Shown piece by piece: positions 22,459-31,717 of a stretch of DNA of 55,981 nt (within the stretch, counting starts at the first letter, position 1; each line of letters starts with the position of its first letter). The notes beneath the pieces were generated by a model, which saw only the letters and a program-made list of their open reading frames with translations, ran no database searches and was not told the DNA's origin. The DNA is from an uncultured Candidatus Saccharibacteria bacterium (lineage in GTDB: Bacteria; Patescibacteriota; Saccharimonadia; Saccharimonadales; Saccharimonadaceae), in contig CAMYZY010000001.1 in assembly GCA_947304075.1 (NCBI GenBank), positions 1 through 55,981 on the forward strand. The letters run 5' to 3'. Position numbers and translations under genes: made by a program.

Positions 22459-24771
22459 TTAATCAATTTTTGACCTGATATGGAAAGTAATATTTCTATC
22501 TTTTTGGCCTTCAGCCTGATAAATCGTGCCCGGAGTAATGATACTATCTGGATAGTCCTTTCGCACTTTCTTCAAAGCATCATCATACGATTCCGTTGTT
22601 GTTACAGTTAAATCTTCATCGTTATATTCAGCTAATGATATTGTCTTTTTCCTTGAAGCGTATTTCATAATCACATCAAAATCAATTTCAAAGCCAGCTA
22701 GATACGGTGCCAGTTTAAACGCATTCCTTACCGAATTCTTAAATTCGCCCACCACACCTAAGTATTCACCATTCACAAATACTTCCGCCGAACGTTTCGG
22801 CTCAAATGGCCGCGCTTCCGCTGTGTCATGAATTAGCGAAATAAACTCGCCTTTAAGCCCAAACTCTTCCAAAACCTTCGCCAAATATTTCTTCGCCATA
22901 TAGTAAGCAGTACCTGTACCTTTACGTTCCGCAATCACCAGACCAAATGATAGTTTTTCAAACGGAACACCATCTTTATCGAGTTTAAACTCTTTTCGAT
23001 AAATCTTATTAATCTCATAGATTGCAAACTTTTCAACCGGCAATTTTTCATTCTTGTAAGCTTTGTCCAGTAAACTTGGTACTAGCGACTGACGAATAAA
23101 CTGAAGTTCCGGTGAAATCGAATTTACAATGCGATACGAATTATTTAAATCTTGTCCGGCTTTTTCGAGTAATTTACTACTCACAAAACTATAAGTAAGA
23201 AGTTCATTCGCTCCAAGTCTAAGCAAAAGATTCCTTGCAATTTTCTTAGTCTCAAGCCAATTATTTGGAGTCGACGTTGAATGTAATGGCAAAGTCAAAT
23301 CAATATTATCATATCCAAGCAAACGTCCAACTTCTTCAATAACATCTTCCTTAATATGAATATCAGTTCGCCATTCCGGCACCACAATACTTAACTCTTC
23401 CCTAAATTTCTTTACTACAAAACCAACGTTACTTAACGTTTTGATGATCAAATCCCTATCATATTTCGTCCCCAGCAAAGCATTAATCTCTTGTGTTGTA
23501 ATTTTTACAACAATTTCTTTACTTGGTTTCGGATATTCATCCGCCTTGCCAAAAACTCTAAATCCATTAGTAAGCATCCTGGCACATAAATTCGCCACTG
23601 TCATTGTTTGATAGGCTGGCTGGCCCTTCGTAAACCTCGTAATAGCTTCTGAAAAAATCCCATGTGCCATCTGCGTTTTACGCAAATTATACAAACTAAA
23701 TGTCGCACTCTCGATAATAATATTTCGGGTGTTCTCATCAATCATGGTTGACTTGCCCCCCATCGCCCCAGCTAGTGCAACCGGAGTGTCATTAGAACAA
23801 ATCACAATATCACTCTCATTTAATTGAACTTCCGTGTCGTCGAGCAATGTAATTTTTTCACCATCCTTAGCTAAACGCACAACAATACGGGCCTTGTCAC
23901 TTTTTCCAGCTTCCAAAAACTTATCATAATCAAATGCATGTAGCGGTTGCCCAGTTAAAAGCATCAAATAATTAGTCGCATCCACAATCGGACTAATTGG
24001 TTTCATGCCAGATTTAGATAGTACTGTATCTTGCCAAGACAAATATTTCTTTTGAAGTTCACCATGTTTCTCAAGAAGCAAAGCACTATATCTACTACAA
24101 ATGTTTGAATCTTCGATAGAAACCGAAACCGGTTCATTAATTGATAATTCAAAACCAACTGGTTTAAAATCTGGCTCAATAAACTTTTCACCCAATATAC
24201 CCGCAACTTCTCTTGCAAATCCAACGATGCCAAAACAATCAGGCCGATGCGTTAATGATTTATTCTCAATCTCCAGCACTAAATCATTTAATTCAAAAAT
24301 ATCCGCCAGTAAATCACCTGGCTTTGCAAGTTCTGGCTCAATCTCCACAATTCCACTATGATCATCACCAAAATCTAATTCATCCGCTCCCGCCAACATA
24401 CCACAAGATTCAAAACCTTGCATTTTACGCTTACCAATGGTAAATGGCGCATCTTCTTTTGCCGAAGCCGGCACTATCGCTCCCGGCGCAATCCAAACCG
24501 CCATCATCCCTTCGTGCACATTTGGCGCACCACACACCACTTGTACTAACTCAGGACCACCAGCGTTAATTTGACAAACCGTCAAATGTGTATTTGGAAT
24601 CTTCTCACAAGACTCTACTCGTACAACATAAATCGAATCATACTTATGAGTTTCATTAATCACGCCTTCAACTTCAACTAGCCTTGCCCCAATCAATCTA
24701 ATTAGCTCATCATCAGAAACATTATTCGGAATCTTAACATATTTTTTTAACCAATTTAATGATATTTTCAT
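22459..24771 (-). CDS. pheT: Phenylalanyl-tRNA synthetase beta subunit
   Basis: The 770-aa beta chain starts MKISLNWLKKYVKIP, has the EMAP/OB tRNA-binding domain (about 40-155), B3/B4 editing domain (about 210-400), B5 domain (about 410-480) and a C-terminal anticodon-binding FDX-ACB fold. It forms the alpha2-beta2 enzyme with PheS, encoded one base upstream. GGGAG precedes the start. Length and order are normal. Confidence 0.97.
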   Translation of the reverse strand: MKISLNWLKKYVKIPNNVSDDELIRLIGARLVEVEGVINETHKYDSIYVVRVESCEKIPNTHLTVCQINAGGPELVQVVCGAPNVHEGMMAVWIAPGAIVPASAKEDAPFTIGKRKMQGFESCGMLAGADELDFGDDHSGIVEIEPELAKPGDLLADIFELNDLVLEIENKSLTHRPDCFGIVGFAREVAGILGEKFIEPDFKPVGFELSINEPVSVSIEDSNICSRYSALLLEKHGELQKKYLSWQDTVLSKSGMKPISPIVDATNYLMLLTGQPLHAFDYDKFLEAGKSDKARIVVRLAKDGEKITLLDDTEVQLNESDIVICSNDTPVALAGAMGGKSTMIDENTRNIIIESATFSLYNLRKTQMAHGIFSEAITRFTKGQPAYQTMTVANLCARMLTNGFRVFGKADEYPKPSKEIVVKITTQEINALLGTKYDRDLIIKTLSNVGFVVKKFREELSIVVPEWRTDIHIKEDVIEEVGRLLGYDNIDLTLPLHSTSTPNNWLETKKIARNLLLRLGANELLTYSFVSSKLLEKAGQDLNNSYRIVNSISPELQFIRQSLVPSLLDKAYKNEKLPVEKFAIYEINKIYRKEFKLDKDGVPFEKLSFGLVIAERKGTGTAYYMAKKYLAKVLEEFGLKGEFISLIHDTAEARPFEPKRSAEVFVNGEYLGVVGEFKNSVRNAFKLAPYLAGFEIDFDVIMKYASRKKTISLAEYNDEDLTVTTTESYDDALKKVRKDYPDSIITPGTIYQAEGQKDRNITFHIRSKID

Positions 24772-25728
24772 TTAAAACTCCCTTAGAAACTTTAAATTAC
24801 CACTTTCAAAATATCTCACGTCATCTAGACCATACCTAAGCATTACCAGCCTATCAATACCACCGCCCCACGCAAAACCATGATACTTCTCTGGATCAAT
24901 TCCGGCCATTTTAAGTACGTTTGGATGAATCATCCCACAGCCCAGCATTTCCAAGTAATCGCCTTTTTTACCACCAAGAGACTTTGGCTTCTCAATCATA
25001 AATTCAAGCGAAGGTTCCGTAAATGGGAAATACCCTGGCTGCGTTCTAATGTTTAATTTTTGCTCATAGTATTTCTCAAAGAATTCTCTTAGAATCCCGA
25101 GCATATTGCTCATCGAACAATCTTCTGACACATATACGCCTTCACACTGATAAAAAGTATGCTCATGTGTTGCGTCCACATCTTCATTACGAAACACTCT
25201 ACCAGGTACCACAACAGCAATCTCTCGCCCAGCTTCCAAATTTTTGCGGTACTCTTTTAATACTCGGTGTTGCATTGTAGAAGTATGTGCTGGCGGAATA
25301 AAGCCTTCTTCAGTTCGAAAAGTATCATAACCGTCTCTCGCTGGATGTTCTTTAGCAAAGTTCAAAGAATCAAACATATGATACTCATCGTCTAACTGCC
25401 TTGCTTCAACTACATCAAACCCCATCATTTGATAAATTTCAACCACACGATCAAACTCAGCCATCAAAGGATGTAAAGACCCCATCTCGGTTGGATAAAA
25501 CTCCGGCATCGGCTCGTTAACGCCAGACCAAGCCGTAATATCAATCGGCTCAACCGCAGTATCTAGCATCGCTCGCTCAACTTCAGATATTTTTTCCAAT
25601 ATTTCCTGACGCCTAGCATTAACCTTTTTACCAAAATCCGCCCGTTTCTCCACCGGGAGCTCACGAATTTTAGCCGCCTCGTTATTGATTCTTTTTAATT
25701 CTTGTTTTAGATTATCAATTTCCAACAT
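24772..25728 (-). CDS. pheS: Phenylalanyl-tRNA synthetase alpha subunit
   Basis: Class II catalytic subunit, 318 aa. An N-terminal coiled coil (about 1-50) binds tRNA. Motif 2 lies in VVPGRVFRNEDVDATHEHTF and motif 3 in GFAWGGGIDRLVMLRYGLDD. Phe-binding residues lie around FPFTEPSLEF. The ATG follows TGATATAAT by 11 bases, so the leader is only a few bases or absent. Confidence 0.97.
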   Translation of the reverse strand: MLEIDNLKQELKRINNEAAKIRELPVEKRADFGKKVNARRQEILEKISEVERAMLDTAVEPIDITAWSGVNEPMPEFYPTEMGSLHPLMAEFDRVVEIYQMMGFDVVEARQLDDEYHMFDSLNFAKEHPARDGYDTFRTEEGFIPPAHTSTMQHRVLKEYRKNLEAGREIAVVVPGRVFRNEDVDATHEHTFYQCEGVYVSEDCSMSNMLGILREFFEKYYEQKLNIRTQPGYFPFTEPSLEFMIEKPKSLGGKKGDYLEMLGCGMIHPNVLKMAGIDPEKYHGFAWGGGIDRLVMLRYGLDDVRYFESGNLKFLREF

Positions 25729-25753
25729 AGATAATATATATTATATCATAATT

Positions 25754-25981
25754 CTAAATCAGAATAATTGATATCAAAGATATTATCGCAAGTATGATTA
25801 ACACCGCCCAAATCCAACCAAATGAACTTGTCTTTTTCAAATCTTTTAAATATTCCGCATCTTCAGACAAATCCACATCATTTTCTTTGGCGGTCTTTAC
25901 AGCGCGTTCTTTAAGATCGGCATTAATCCTTTTTGACAATTCATCATTTTGGTCAGTTTGTTTATTTACAATTACACCCAT
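25754..25981 (-). CDS. Unknown small tail-anchored membrane protein
   Basis: A 75-aa protein: a polar, charged N-terminal two thirds (DQNDELSKRINADLKER), then one transmembrane helix at the C terminus (WIWAVLIILAIISLISIILI). The ATG at 25981 (MGVIVNK) is chosen because AGGAAA lies before it; the in-frame ATG at 26014 falls on the -10 box of the promoter. No family is recognised. It precedes pheS and may be cotranscribed. The stop is TAG. Confidence 0.65.
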   Translation of the reverse strand: MGVIVNKQTDQNDELSKRINADLKERAVKTAKENDVDLSEDAEYLKDLKKTSSFGWIWAVLIILAIISLISIILI

Positions 25982-26012
25982 ATTTTTTCCTAAATAAATT
26001 AATAACTTCTTC

Positions 26013-26018
26013 ATTATA
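26013..26018 (-). promoter_or_regulatory. -10 box for the small membrane protein and pheST
   Basis: TGATATAAT (extended -10) on the minus strand, about 32 bases before the ATG at 25981. It overlaps back to back with the plus-strand promoter 15 bases away, so the two may compete. Confidence 0.55.
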
Positions 26019-26032
26019 TCATAATAATGTGG

Positions 26033-26038
26033 TATAAT
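26033..26038 (+). promoter_or_regulatory. -10 box for the aquaporin-family gene
   Basis: TGGTATAAT (extended -10) on the plus strand, followed by AGGAGG and the ATG at 26066. Confidence 0.6.
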
Positions 26039-26065
26039 TAAACAAATATTATTTAAGGAGGAATA

Positions 26066-27004
26066 ATGGCGACCAAAAAGTCGAAATCATCGAACAAGTC
26101 TACCAAGGCCAAATCGACCAAACCAAAAACTGCCGCAAAGTCTGTCAGTAAGTCAGCACTCGAGGCTCCTAAAACCAAATCCGAGCAATCAGCCAAGCGC
26201 GAAGTTGTTTCTTCCACCAAAAAGAAATCATGCTTCTCAGGATTCTTTGCTCGCAAATACGAAGAAAAAGAAAGTATCCTAACGGTATTTAAGTGCCACA
26301 AATTCTACGGCGCCCTGCTAGGAGAAGTCATTGGTACCATGCTTCTTGCATTACTATTCTTCTCACTATCGTTAATGGGCATCGCCAGCACGGCAACTTA
26401 CAGCTTTGCGCTCATCGCTGTGCTCATTGCTATCTATGCATTTTCTGGTGCCTGTTTAAACCCAGCCATTACCGTAGGTATGATGGCTAGCCGACGCATA
26501 TCAGTCATACGTGGCATCATGTACATCATCGCCGAAGTTATCGGTGCCTGGCTTGGATGGCTCATCTTCAACGCCTTCCATCTAACTGGTGGCGAAACTG
26601 CCTATGATATCCCAACGATGTCTGCAATCGCCGAAAATGGCATGTGGATCGCGACAATGGTTGAACTTCTCGGTGCAATCATTATTGCATTCTTCTTTTC
26701 ACGTGCTCTCAAATACAAGCGCAGTGTATTTACCTTCGCAGCGGTCATTGCTGGTGGTATGGCTCTAGCTATCGTCTTAGGTTACGTTGTTTCTGCAGCT
26801 TTCCTAAGCCTAAACAACAACTTCATCTTCAACCCAGCAATCGCTATGATGCTTCAAATCTTCCCAACATCTGGCGAAAACTTCGGTGAAATCTTAGGCG
26901 GTATCTGCCAAGCTCTATCGATTTATGCCATCTTCCCAATGATTGGTGGCGTCATCGGTTTCTACCTATCAGACTTCACTTCAAAATTGTCTGGTGAAGA
27001 ATAA
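26066..27004 (+). CDS. MIP-family channel (aquaporin/glycerol facilitator)
   Basis: A 312-aa channel with a cytosolic Lys/Ser/Thr-rich N-terminal extension of about 70 residues, then six membrane segments. Both half-helix loops are present: SGACLNPAIT (first NPA) and NNFIFNPAIAMM (second NPA). The residue after the second NPA is Ile, where aquaporins usually have Arg of the selectivity filter, so substrate choice may be unusual. AGGAGG lies four bases before the ATG. It converges with metG and shares a bidirectional terminator. Confidence 0.9.
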   Translation: MATKKSKSSNKSTKAKSTKPKTAAKSVSKSALEAPKTKSEQSAKREVVSSTKKKSCFSGFFARKYEEKESILTVFKCHKFYGALLGEVIGTMLLALLFFSLSLMGIASTATYSFALIAVLIAIYAFSGACLNPAITVGMMASRRISVIRGIMYIIAEVIGAWLGWLIFNAFHLTGGETAYDIPTMSAIAENGMWIATMVELLGAIIIAFFFSRALKYKRSVFTFAAVIAGGMALAIVLGYVVSAAFLSLNNNFIFNPAIAMMLQIFPTSGENFGEILGGICQALSIYAIFPMIGGVIGFYLSDFTSKLSGEE

Positions 27005-27012
27005 AATTCAAT

Positions 27013-27044
27013 AAAAATAACCCCCGTTTAAAGGGGTTATTTTT
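27013..27044. terminator. Bidirectional intrinsic terminator between the aquaporin gene and metG
   Basis: AAAAATAACCCC (27013-27024) pairs with GGGGTTATTTTT (27033-27044), loop CGTTTAAA. It ends both converging genes and touches the metG stop. Confidence 0.9.
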
Positions 27045-28465
27045 TATCTTTCTTTTGGAAACAGCGGAGTTTTAGGCGGATGTATTTCGCCTTCAAATAT
27101 ATCAATTATCTTTTCCGACGCATTAGGCAAAAACGGCATTAGTTCATAAACTAAATCAACTAAACTATTAATTAGACCTTTCAGGCATTCTTCTAATTCT
27201 TCCGTTTCACCATTTTTGGCTAAACTCCAAGGCTTTTCATCATCAATTCGTTTATTTAAACCTTGAATCTTTTCCCATACATAGTCAAAGGCCTTAGAAA
27301 ACTCAAAATTATCCATCAACTCACAGTACTCTGCTGATAATCCAGCCCTATCTCTATCATCCAGTATGATATGATTCTTTTCCGCTAGCGTTGCTAGTCT
27401 CTGCACTAAGTTACCTAAATCATTCGCTAGCTCATTATTATACGCATCATTATATTTATCCCAAGTAAAATCCGAATCAGCAAAAGTATCAATGTGTCTT
27501 AAGAAATAATATCTAAAAGCGTCCAAACCATATTTATCAAGCACTTCAATCGGATCCACAACATTTCCAATAGATTTAGACATCTTCTGTCCATCACAAA
27601 GCACCATACCGTGTGAGACCAACGTACTAGGCAAAGGAAGCTCTAAACCAAGCAGCATCGCCGGCCAAATCACCGCGTGAAATCTTAAAATATCTTTACC
27701 AACAAATTGTGCATTTGCTGGCCACCACTCAGCAAAATCCAACGCTTCCGGAAATCCCAAAATCGTAATATAATTTGAAAGCGCATCGAGCCAAACATAC
27801 ATCACTTGCGAATCATCGTCTGGCACCGGAACACCCCAACTTAGTTGTGAAACCGGTCGCGAAATCGAAACATCTGGCGATTCGTCTAATAATTTAAGTA
27901 TTTCTTTTTTTCTAAAATCCGGCAATATTTTCATCTCATCGGATTCTATTGCTTCGCTGATTCTTTTCTTAAAATCACTAATTCTAAAATAATAATTCTC
28001 TTCTTCTAGCTTTTCATACGGTTTCTGATGATCCGGACAAACACCATCGTTTTCGTCATATTCTTTTTGCGTGATATATCTCTCACAACCAGTACAATAC
28101 CAGCCTTCATATTTATCTTTATAAATATGGTCTTTTAGACGTAGCCAAATTTCTTGCGCTCTTTTTTCGTGCTCATCATCCGTCGTTCTTACAAAATCAG
28201 TATAAGAAACATTTAATTTACTTATAAAATCTTTAAACTATTCCGAATTATTCTATACATATTCTTCAACTGGTATGTTTAATTCTTTTGCTTTTTGTGC
28301 GATTTTATTACCATGTTCGTCTGTACCTACCTGAAACCTAACTTCATTTCCCTTTGCTCTTTGATATCTCGCATAACAATCCGCCAAACAATAATCCATC
28401 GCATGCCCAATGTGCGGATTTCCATTTACATAAGGTATAGCCGTCGTAATATAAATCTTTTCCAT
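27044..28465 (-). pseudogene. metG: Methionyl-tRNA synthetase frame interrupted by two in-frame TAG codons
   Basis: One uninterrupted frame of 473 codons encodes a normal-length class I MetRS apart from two amber codons at 28253-28255 and 28238-28240. The N-terminal piece has NPHIGHAMDY (HIGH). After the stops the frame goes on with FKDFISKLNVSYTDFVRTTD, a zinc knuckle YCTGCER...VCPDH, the KMSKSIGNV loop and a helical anticodon domain. There is no frameshift and no other stop. Each TAG is one base from CAG, GAG or AAG, and the sequence between them (NNSE) is as conserved as its surroundings. It could be a very young pseudogene, a base-call error, or suppressed by a tRNA; TAG is a normal stop elsewhere in this window. 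The ATG lies six bases after a TAAAAT. Confidence 0.85.
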
Positions 28466-28495
28466 AAAAATATTTTACAATATTTTACCAAACAA

Positions 28496-28521
28496 AACAA
28501 GTTGCCAAACGGCAACTTGTT
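28496..28521 (-). terminator. Intrinsic terminator after the Pro-rich membrane protein gene
   Basis: An 11-bp perfect stem (28496-28506 with 28511-28521), loop AAAC, with short T-runs on both sides. It separates the gene at 28538 from metG. Confidence 0.75.
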
Positions 28522-28537
28522 TACATATCTTTTTAAC

Positions 28538-29698
28538 CTAATCCGCTTCACAAGTAAACTTTATCGTACTACCACTATTTAAACCTTCTTGGAGTCGAGT
28601 GCTAAACACGCTTGGAATAATCGACAAAGTTTTATTTGTGTCAAAATCATCCTTATATGTCGTTGGATAATATTTACTCAAGAATTCTTCATATTCAATC
28701 GTAGTTGGATCCGACTTTGTAGTTTCATTGGTCGTAGGATTATCTACAATCTCCGAAAAAGTAAAACTATAAAATTTGCTGTTTTCAACTAAAGCAACAT
28801 AGATTTTAGTCGTCGTCTCACCCGAATCAGCTGTAGTTCTAGCACTACAAGAAACAGTATAATTCGCCTTCGTAGTTGTACCACTTTCCGTGCTATTAGC
28901 CGTATTATCTGTTACCCCACCGCCATAATCTTCTTGCGTAGAATTAGAGTTAGGATTTATAGTTGATGAATTTGAAGAATTACTACTAGAATTAGAGTTA
29001 GAGTTAGAGCCTGAGCCACCTGAGCCAGAATTATTGGTACCCGGTTCTAAAAACTGAAACACAAATACACCAACGAGTGCAAGAATAATAATCAAAGCTA
29101 CTACAATCAAGGCAATCAAAGTAGACTTGCTAGATTTCTTTTTCACCGGCTGAGCCGCAACAGCTGGGTTAGCGTTCACATCAGGTTGCATAGCAGGATC
29201 AGTAAAAGATACATTAGGAGTTTGGGATTGTGCAAATGTGTTCACTACTTGCTCATTCCCAGCAGGTTGGGCAGCTGGCATTTCGGCCGGCCCAGAAACC
29301 GCAGAACCAATCGAGCCAGGAACTGGAGCTGCAGCTTTCATCGGAGCTTTCAATTCTTCTTCAATTGGATCCGGTGCCTTTGGCTGTTCTGGCATCATAA
29401 TCGGATCGGTGGCTGCCATACCTACTCCAGCTGGTTTAAAAGCTGGGTTTGCCGGCGCCGGACTCACGGGATTAACCACAGGATTGACAGGTTGAGTTGG
29501 CGCTGGTGGATTAATAGTTGGCGCATTTAAATCTACTGGTTGAGCTGGCGCAGCTGGCATAGCTGGACTAACTGGCGCAGCGTTATTAGCCGGTTGAACA
29601 GGATTCGCACCCACACCGGCAATCGGACCTGGCTCCGGGTTTGGTACCGGATTTGGTACCGGATTTGGAGTTGGCGTCGGATTGTTCATTGGATCCAT
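28538..29698 (-). CDS. Pro-rich single-pass membrane protein, function unknown
   Basis: A 386-aa protein with three parts. The cytosolic first 190 residues are Pro/Ala/Asn-rich and begin with repeats of PNPVPNP. One transmembrane helix follows (TLIALIVVALIIILALVGVFV, about 193-213). After it comes an external Ser/Asn/Gly linker (GSGSNSNSNSSSNSS) and a C-terminal domain of about 120 residues with two cysteines. AAGGAA precedes the ATG. The low-complexity DNA (GGTACCGGATTT repeats) could vary in length. No enzyme motif is seen; a surface or envelope role is inference. Confidence 0.75.
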   Translation of the reverse strand: MDPMNNPTPTPNPVPNPVPNPEPGPIAGVGANPVQPANNAAPVSPAMPAAPAQPVDLNAPTINPPAPTQPVNPVVNPVSPAPANPAFKPAGVGMAATDPIMMPEQPKAPDPIEEELKAPMKAAAPVPGSIGSAVSGPAEMPAAQPAGNEQVVNTFAQSQTPNVSFTDPAMQPDVNANPAVAAQPVKKKSSKSTLIALIVVALIIILALVGVFVFQFLEPGTNNSGSGGSGSNSNSNSSSNSSNSSTINPNSNSTQEDYGGGVTDNTANSTESGTTTKANYTVSCSARTTADSGETTTKIYVALVENSKFYSFTFSEIVDNPTTNETTKSDPTTIEYEEFLSKYYPTTYKDDFDTNKTLSIIPSVFSTRLQEGLNSGSTIKFTCEAD

Positions 29699-29744
29699 TT
29701 TCTTTTTCCTTATTAATTATTTAATTACTTATAACTATAAGCAC

Positions 29745-29750
29745 ATTATA
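29745..29750 (-). promoter_or_regulatory. Extended -10 promoter with a palindrome at the start point
   Basis: TGATATAAT on the minus strand. The 14-base palindrome CTTATAACTATAAG (29729-29742, two-base centre) covers the expected start point and could be an operator. Confidence 0.45.
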
Positions 29751-29777
29751 TCATATTTGCAAATATTTAAACAATAA

Positions 29778-31634
29778 TTAGCGCCCAGAAAAACCGCCAC
29801 CTCCGCCACCACCACCAGAAAATCCACCCCCACCGCCAGAGAATCCACCGCCACCCGAAAAACTCGAAGACGATGAACCGCCCGAGGAAGACATGGTGGT
29901 AGAATTAGACGCATAGGTCGAAGCCGTACTCACAACTCTATACAAATCATTTACAGCAATACTAGATAGTACGGTACTCGTTGTGTTTTCAACTTCAGTT
30001 AACTCACAGTATTCTTTCATTTCATTCATCCAGCTCTTTTCCAAACCAAAAATCGCTGCGTATGGAAGTAGTTTTTCGTACAGTTTTACAATCCCTTCCG
30101 GCGACACATCTGCACCATCTACACTTTGCAATAGCTTAATTCTATCCGCTTCCGCCATACTAATGTACATCTTCAGCCCATCCATAAATCTAGACACTTC
30201 TAGTCCCTTCATGGTTCGCATCTTGTATTTCATAGTATTAACTACCAGAAATGTCCTAATAATCATCGTTGCCGCAAACAAAATCACCAAATATAACACA
30301 AAATGATCTTTAAATACTTTTACTACGCCCGCTTCATTTGCACCTAACTCGCTCAAGCCAATTATATTAAAGAATTGAAATGCTATTACCATTATTACGA
30401 TTGTTGTTATTACACTCGTCACCCCAACGTTCTCTTTGTAATCTTTTTCATATAATCCGTCTTTTTTCAAATCACTCTTAATCTTTTTATCAATCGAATG
30501 CTGCAAAGCGACTAATTTACTTGTCGCATAATGTCTTTCTAGTTTTATACTGTCATCTTCTTCTGGTTTCTTACCATTATTTAAAATTGCTAGTAGATTA
30601 GTGTATTCTGTATCTAGACTATCAATTTTCTTTACCAGAATATCCCATTTTCTCTTTCCTTTTTTGACTAGTTCAATATTTTTATCAATAATCATTTTAA
30701 GTAGCATTGGCACTTTATAATCCTTTTTATCTCCAATATAATCTTCCGTCAATTCCGCCAAACTATACTCCTTGCTAGGCTGGTATTCTGGCTTTACGAA
30801 GTAACCTTTATAATATTTCCTTTTATCCGATACTTTCAAATAATTACGGTATTTCACAGCTACATATAGTAAACACAACAAACTAACCACAACAGCGATT
30901 ACAACTAACGTATAATCCTTGACTGGACCAGGTATCACAAAACTTCCAGCCTTTAACTCTGCATCAAACGTTAATGTTTCATAACTTGATAGATTTTTAC
31001 TCACAAACTGCACACCATCATCTATTGGCGCAATTTCACAACGCTCACTCCCATCCTGACCATATTCCCCCACATAACACCAGCTTTTTCCCGACCAGTC
31101 ATCGATATTGTCAAAATGCAGTCTCGCCGTCACCGAGTCAAAACGCTGCGTAGCCCCGTTGCCATTTGCATCCCAATAAAGCTCCTGAAATTCTTTTCCG
31201 TCTATATTAAACTCAGTCACCACTTTAACAAAACTGTATTCAAACACATAAGTCTGCTCACCGAGTACATAATCATCATCACCCGTACAAACACTATAAT
31301 AATCTCCATATCTATCAATACTATAAATCGGTTCAGGCTCGCCATTTCGCGTCAGAGTAATATCGGCTCGAGTTAAGCTCGACAAAACATTGTTCGCTCC
31401 ACCTTGATTAGTAAATGGAATTTGCCGACAAATCCCTTTATTTTGATTATAATCCGGAAAAACCGCCGTTACGCTCTCTACCACCCTAAGGCGCGAAACT
31501 CCATCTTCATCATGCGACAAATAATAGTCGCCCGTAAAATCACTAAAATAAAAATTGTTTACATTTGTTGCATAAACCGAATTTGACACAAAAAACGTAA
31601 ATAACAACAAAACAAACATTAGTAATCTTCTCAT
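29778..31634 (-). CDS. DUF2207-type membrane protein with Gly-rich tail
   Basis: The start is set at 31634 (MRRLLMFVLLLFTFFV, a signal peptide) because TATAAT lies six bases upstream; a longer frame from 31652 would begin inside the promoter. The 618-aa product has a secreted N-terminal beta domain (about 25-240), a membrane helix near 250, a cytosolic part, two further helices (about 405-465), and a C-terminal Ser/Gly stretch ending in FSGGGGG repeats. This order is typical of DUF2207 proteins, whose function is unknown. Confidence 0.85.
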   Translation of the reverse strand: MRRLLMFVLLLFTFFVSNSVYATNVNNFYFSDFTGDYYLSHDEDGVSRLRVVESVTAVFPDYNQNKGICRQIPFTNQGGANNVLSSLTRADITLTRNGEPEPIYSIDRYGDYYSVCTGDDDYVLGEQTYVFEYSFVKVVTEFNIDGKEFQELYWDANGNGATQRFDSVTARLHFDNIDDWSGKSWCYVGEYGQDGSERCEIAPIDDGVQFVSKNLSSYETLTFDAELKAGSFVIPGPVKDYTLVVIAVVVSLLCLLYVAVKYRNYLKVSDKRKYYKGYFVKPEYQPSKEYSLAELTEDYIGDKKDYKVPMLLKMIIDKNIELVKKGKRKWDILVKKIDSLDTEYTNLLAILNNGKKPEEDDSIKLERHYATSKLVALQHSIDKKIKSDLKKDGLYEKDYKENVGVTSVITTIVIMVIAFQFFNIIGLSELGANEAGVVKVFKDHFVLYLVILFAATMIIRTFLVVNTMKYKMRTMKGLEVSRFMDGLKMYISMAEADRIKLLQSVDGADVSPEGIVKLYEKLLPYAAIFGLEKSWMNEMKEYCELTEVENTTSTVLSSIAVNDLYRVVSTASTYASNSTTMSSSGGSSSSSFSGGGGFSGGGGGFSGGGGGGGGFSGR

Positions 31635-31640
31635 ACTTTT

Positions 31641-31646
31641 ATTATA
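31641..31646 (-). promoter_or_regulatory. -10 box giving a leaderless DUF2207 mRNA
   Basis: TATAAT on the minus strand, six bases before the ATG at 31634. It decides the start of the gene. Confidence 0.55.
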
Positions 31647-31705
31647 TATCATTTTGAAAAGAATATAAAAATATAAAAATGCTTATGCTTTTATAACAAT
31701 TATGC

Positions 31706-31711
31706 TATAAT
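31706..31711 (+). promoter_or_regulatory. ldh: Extended -10 promoter giving a leaderless ldh mRNA
   Basis: TGCTATAAT on the plus strand, six bases before the ldh ATG. There is no ribosome site and no clear -35. Confidence 0.65.
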
Positions 31712-31717
31712 TTAATC

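Noticed and set aside
28238..28255. Reassignment of TAG to a sense codon genome-wide
   Set aside because: TAG is the natural stop of the KH gene (10120), rnc (11889), the Nudix gene (12619) and the small membrane protein (25754).
29186..29530. Plus-strand frame opposite the Pro-rich protein gene
   Set aside because: Arises from the reverse of Pro/Ala/Asn repeats (Trp/Gly/Arg-rich); no independent support.
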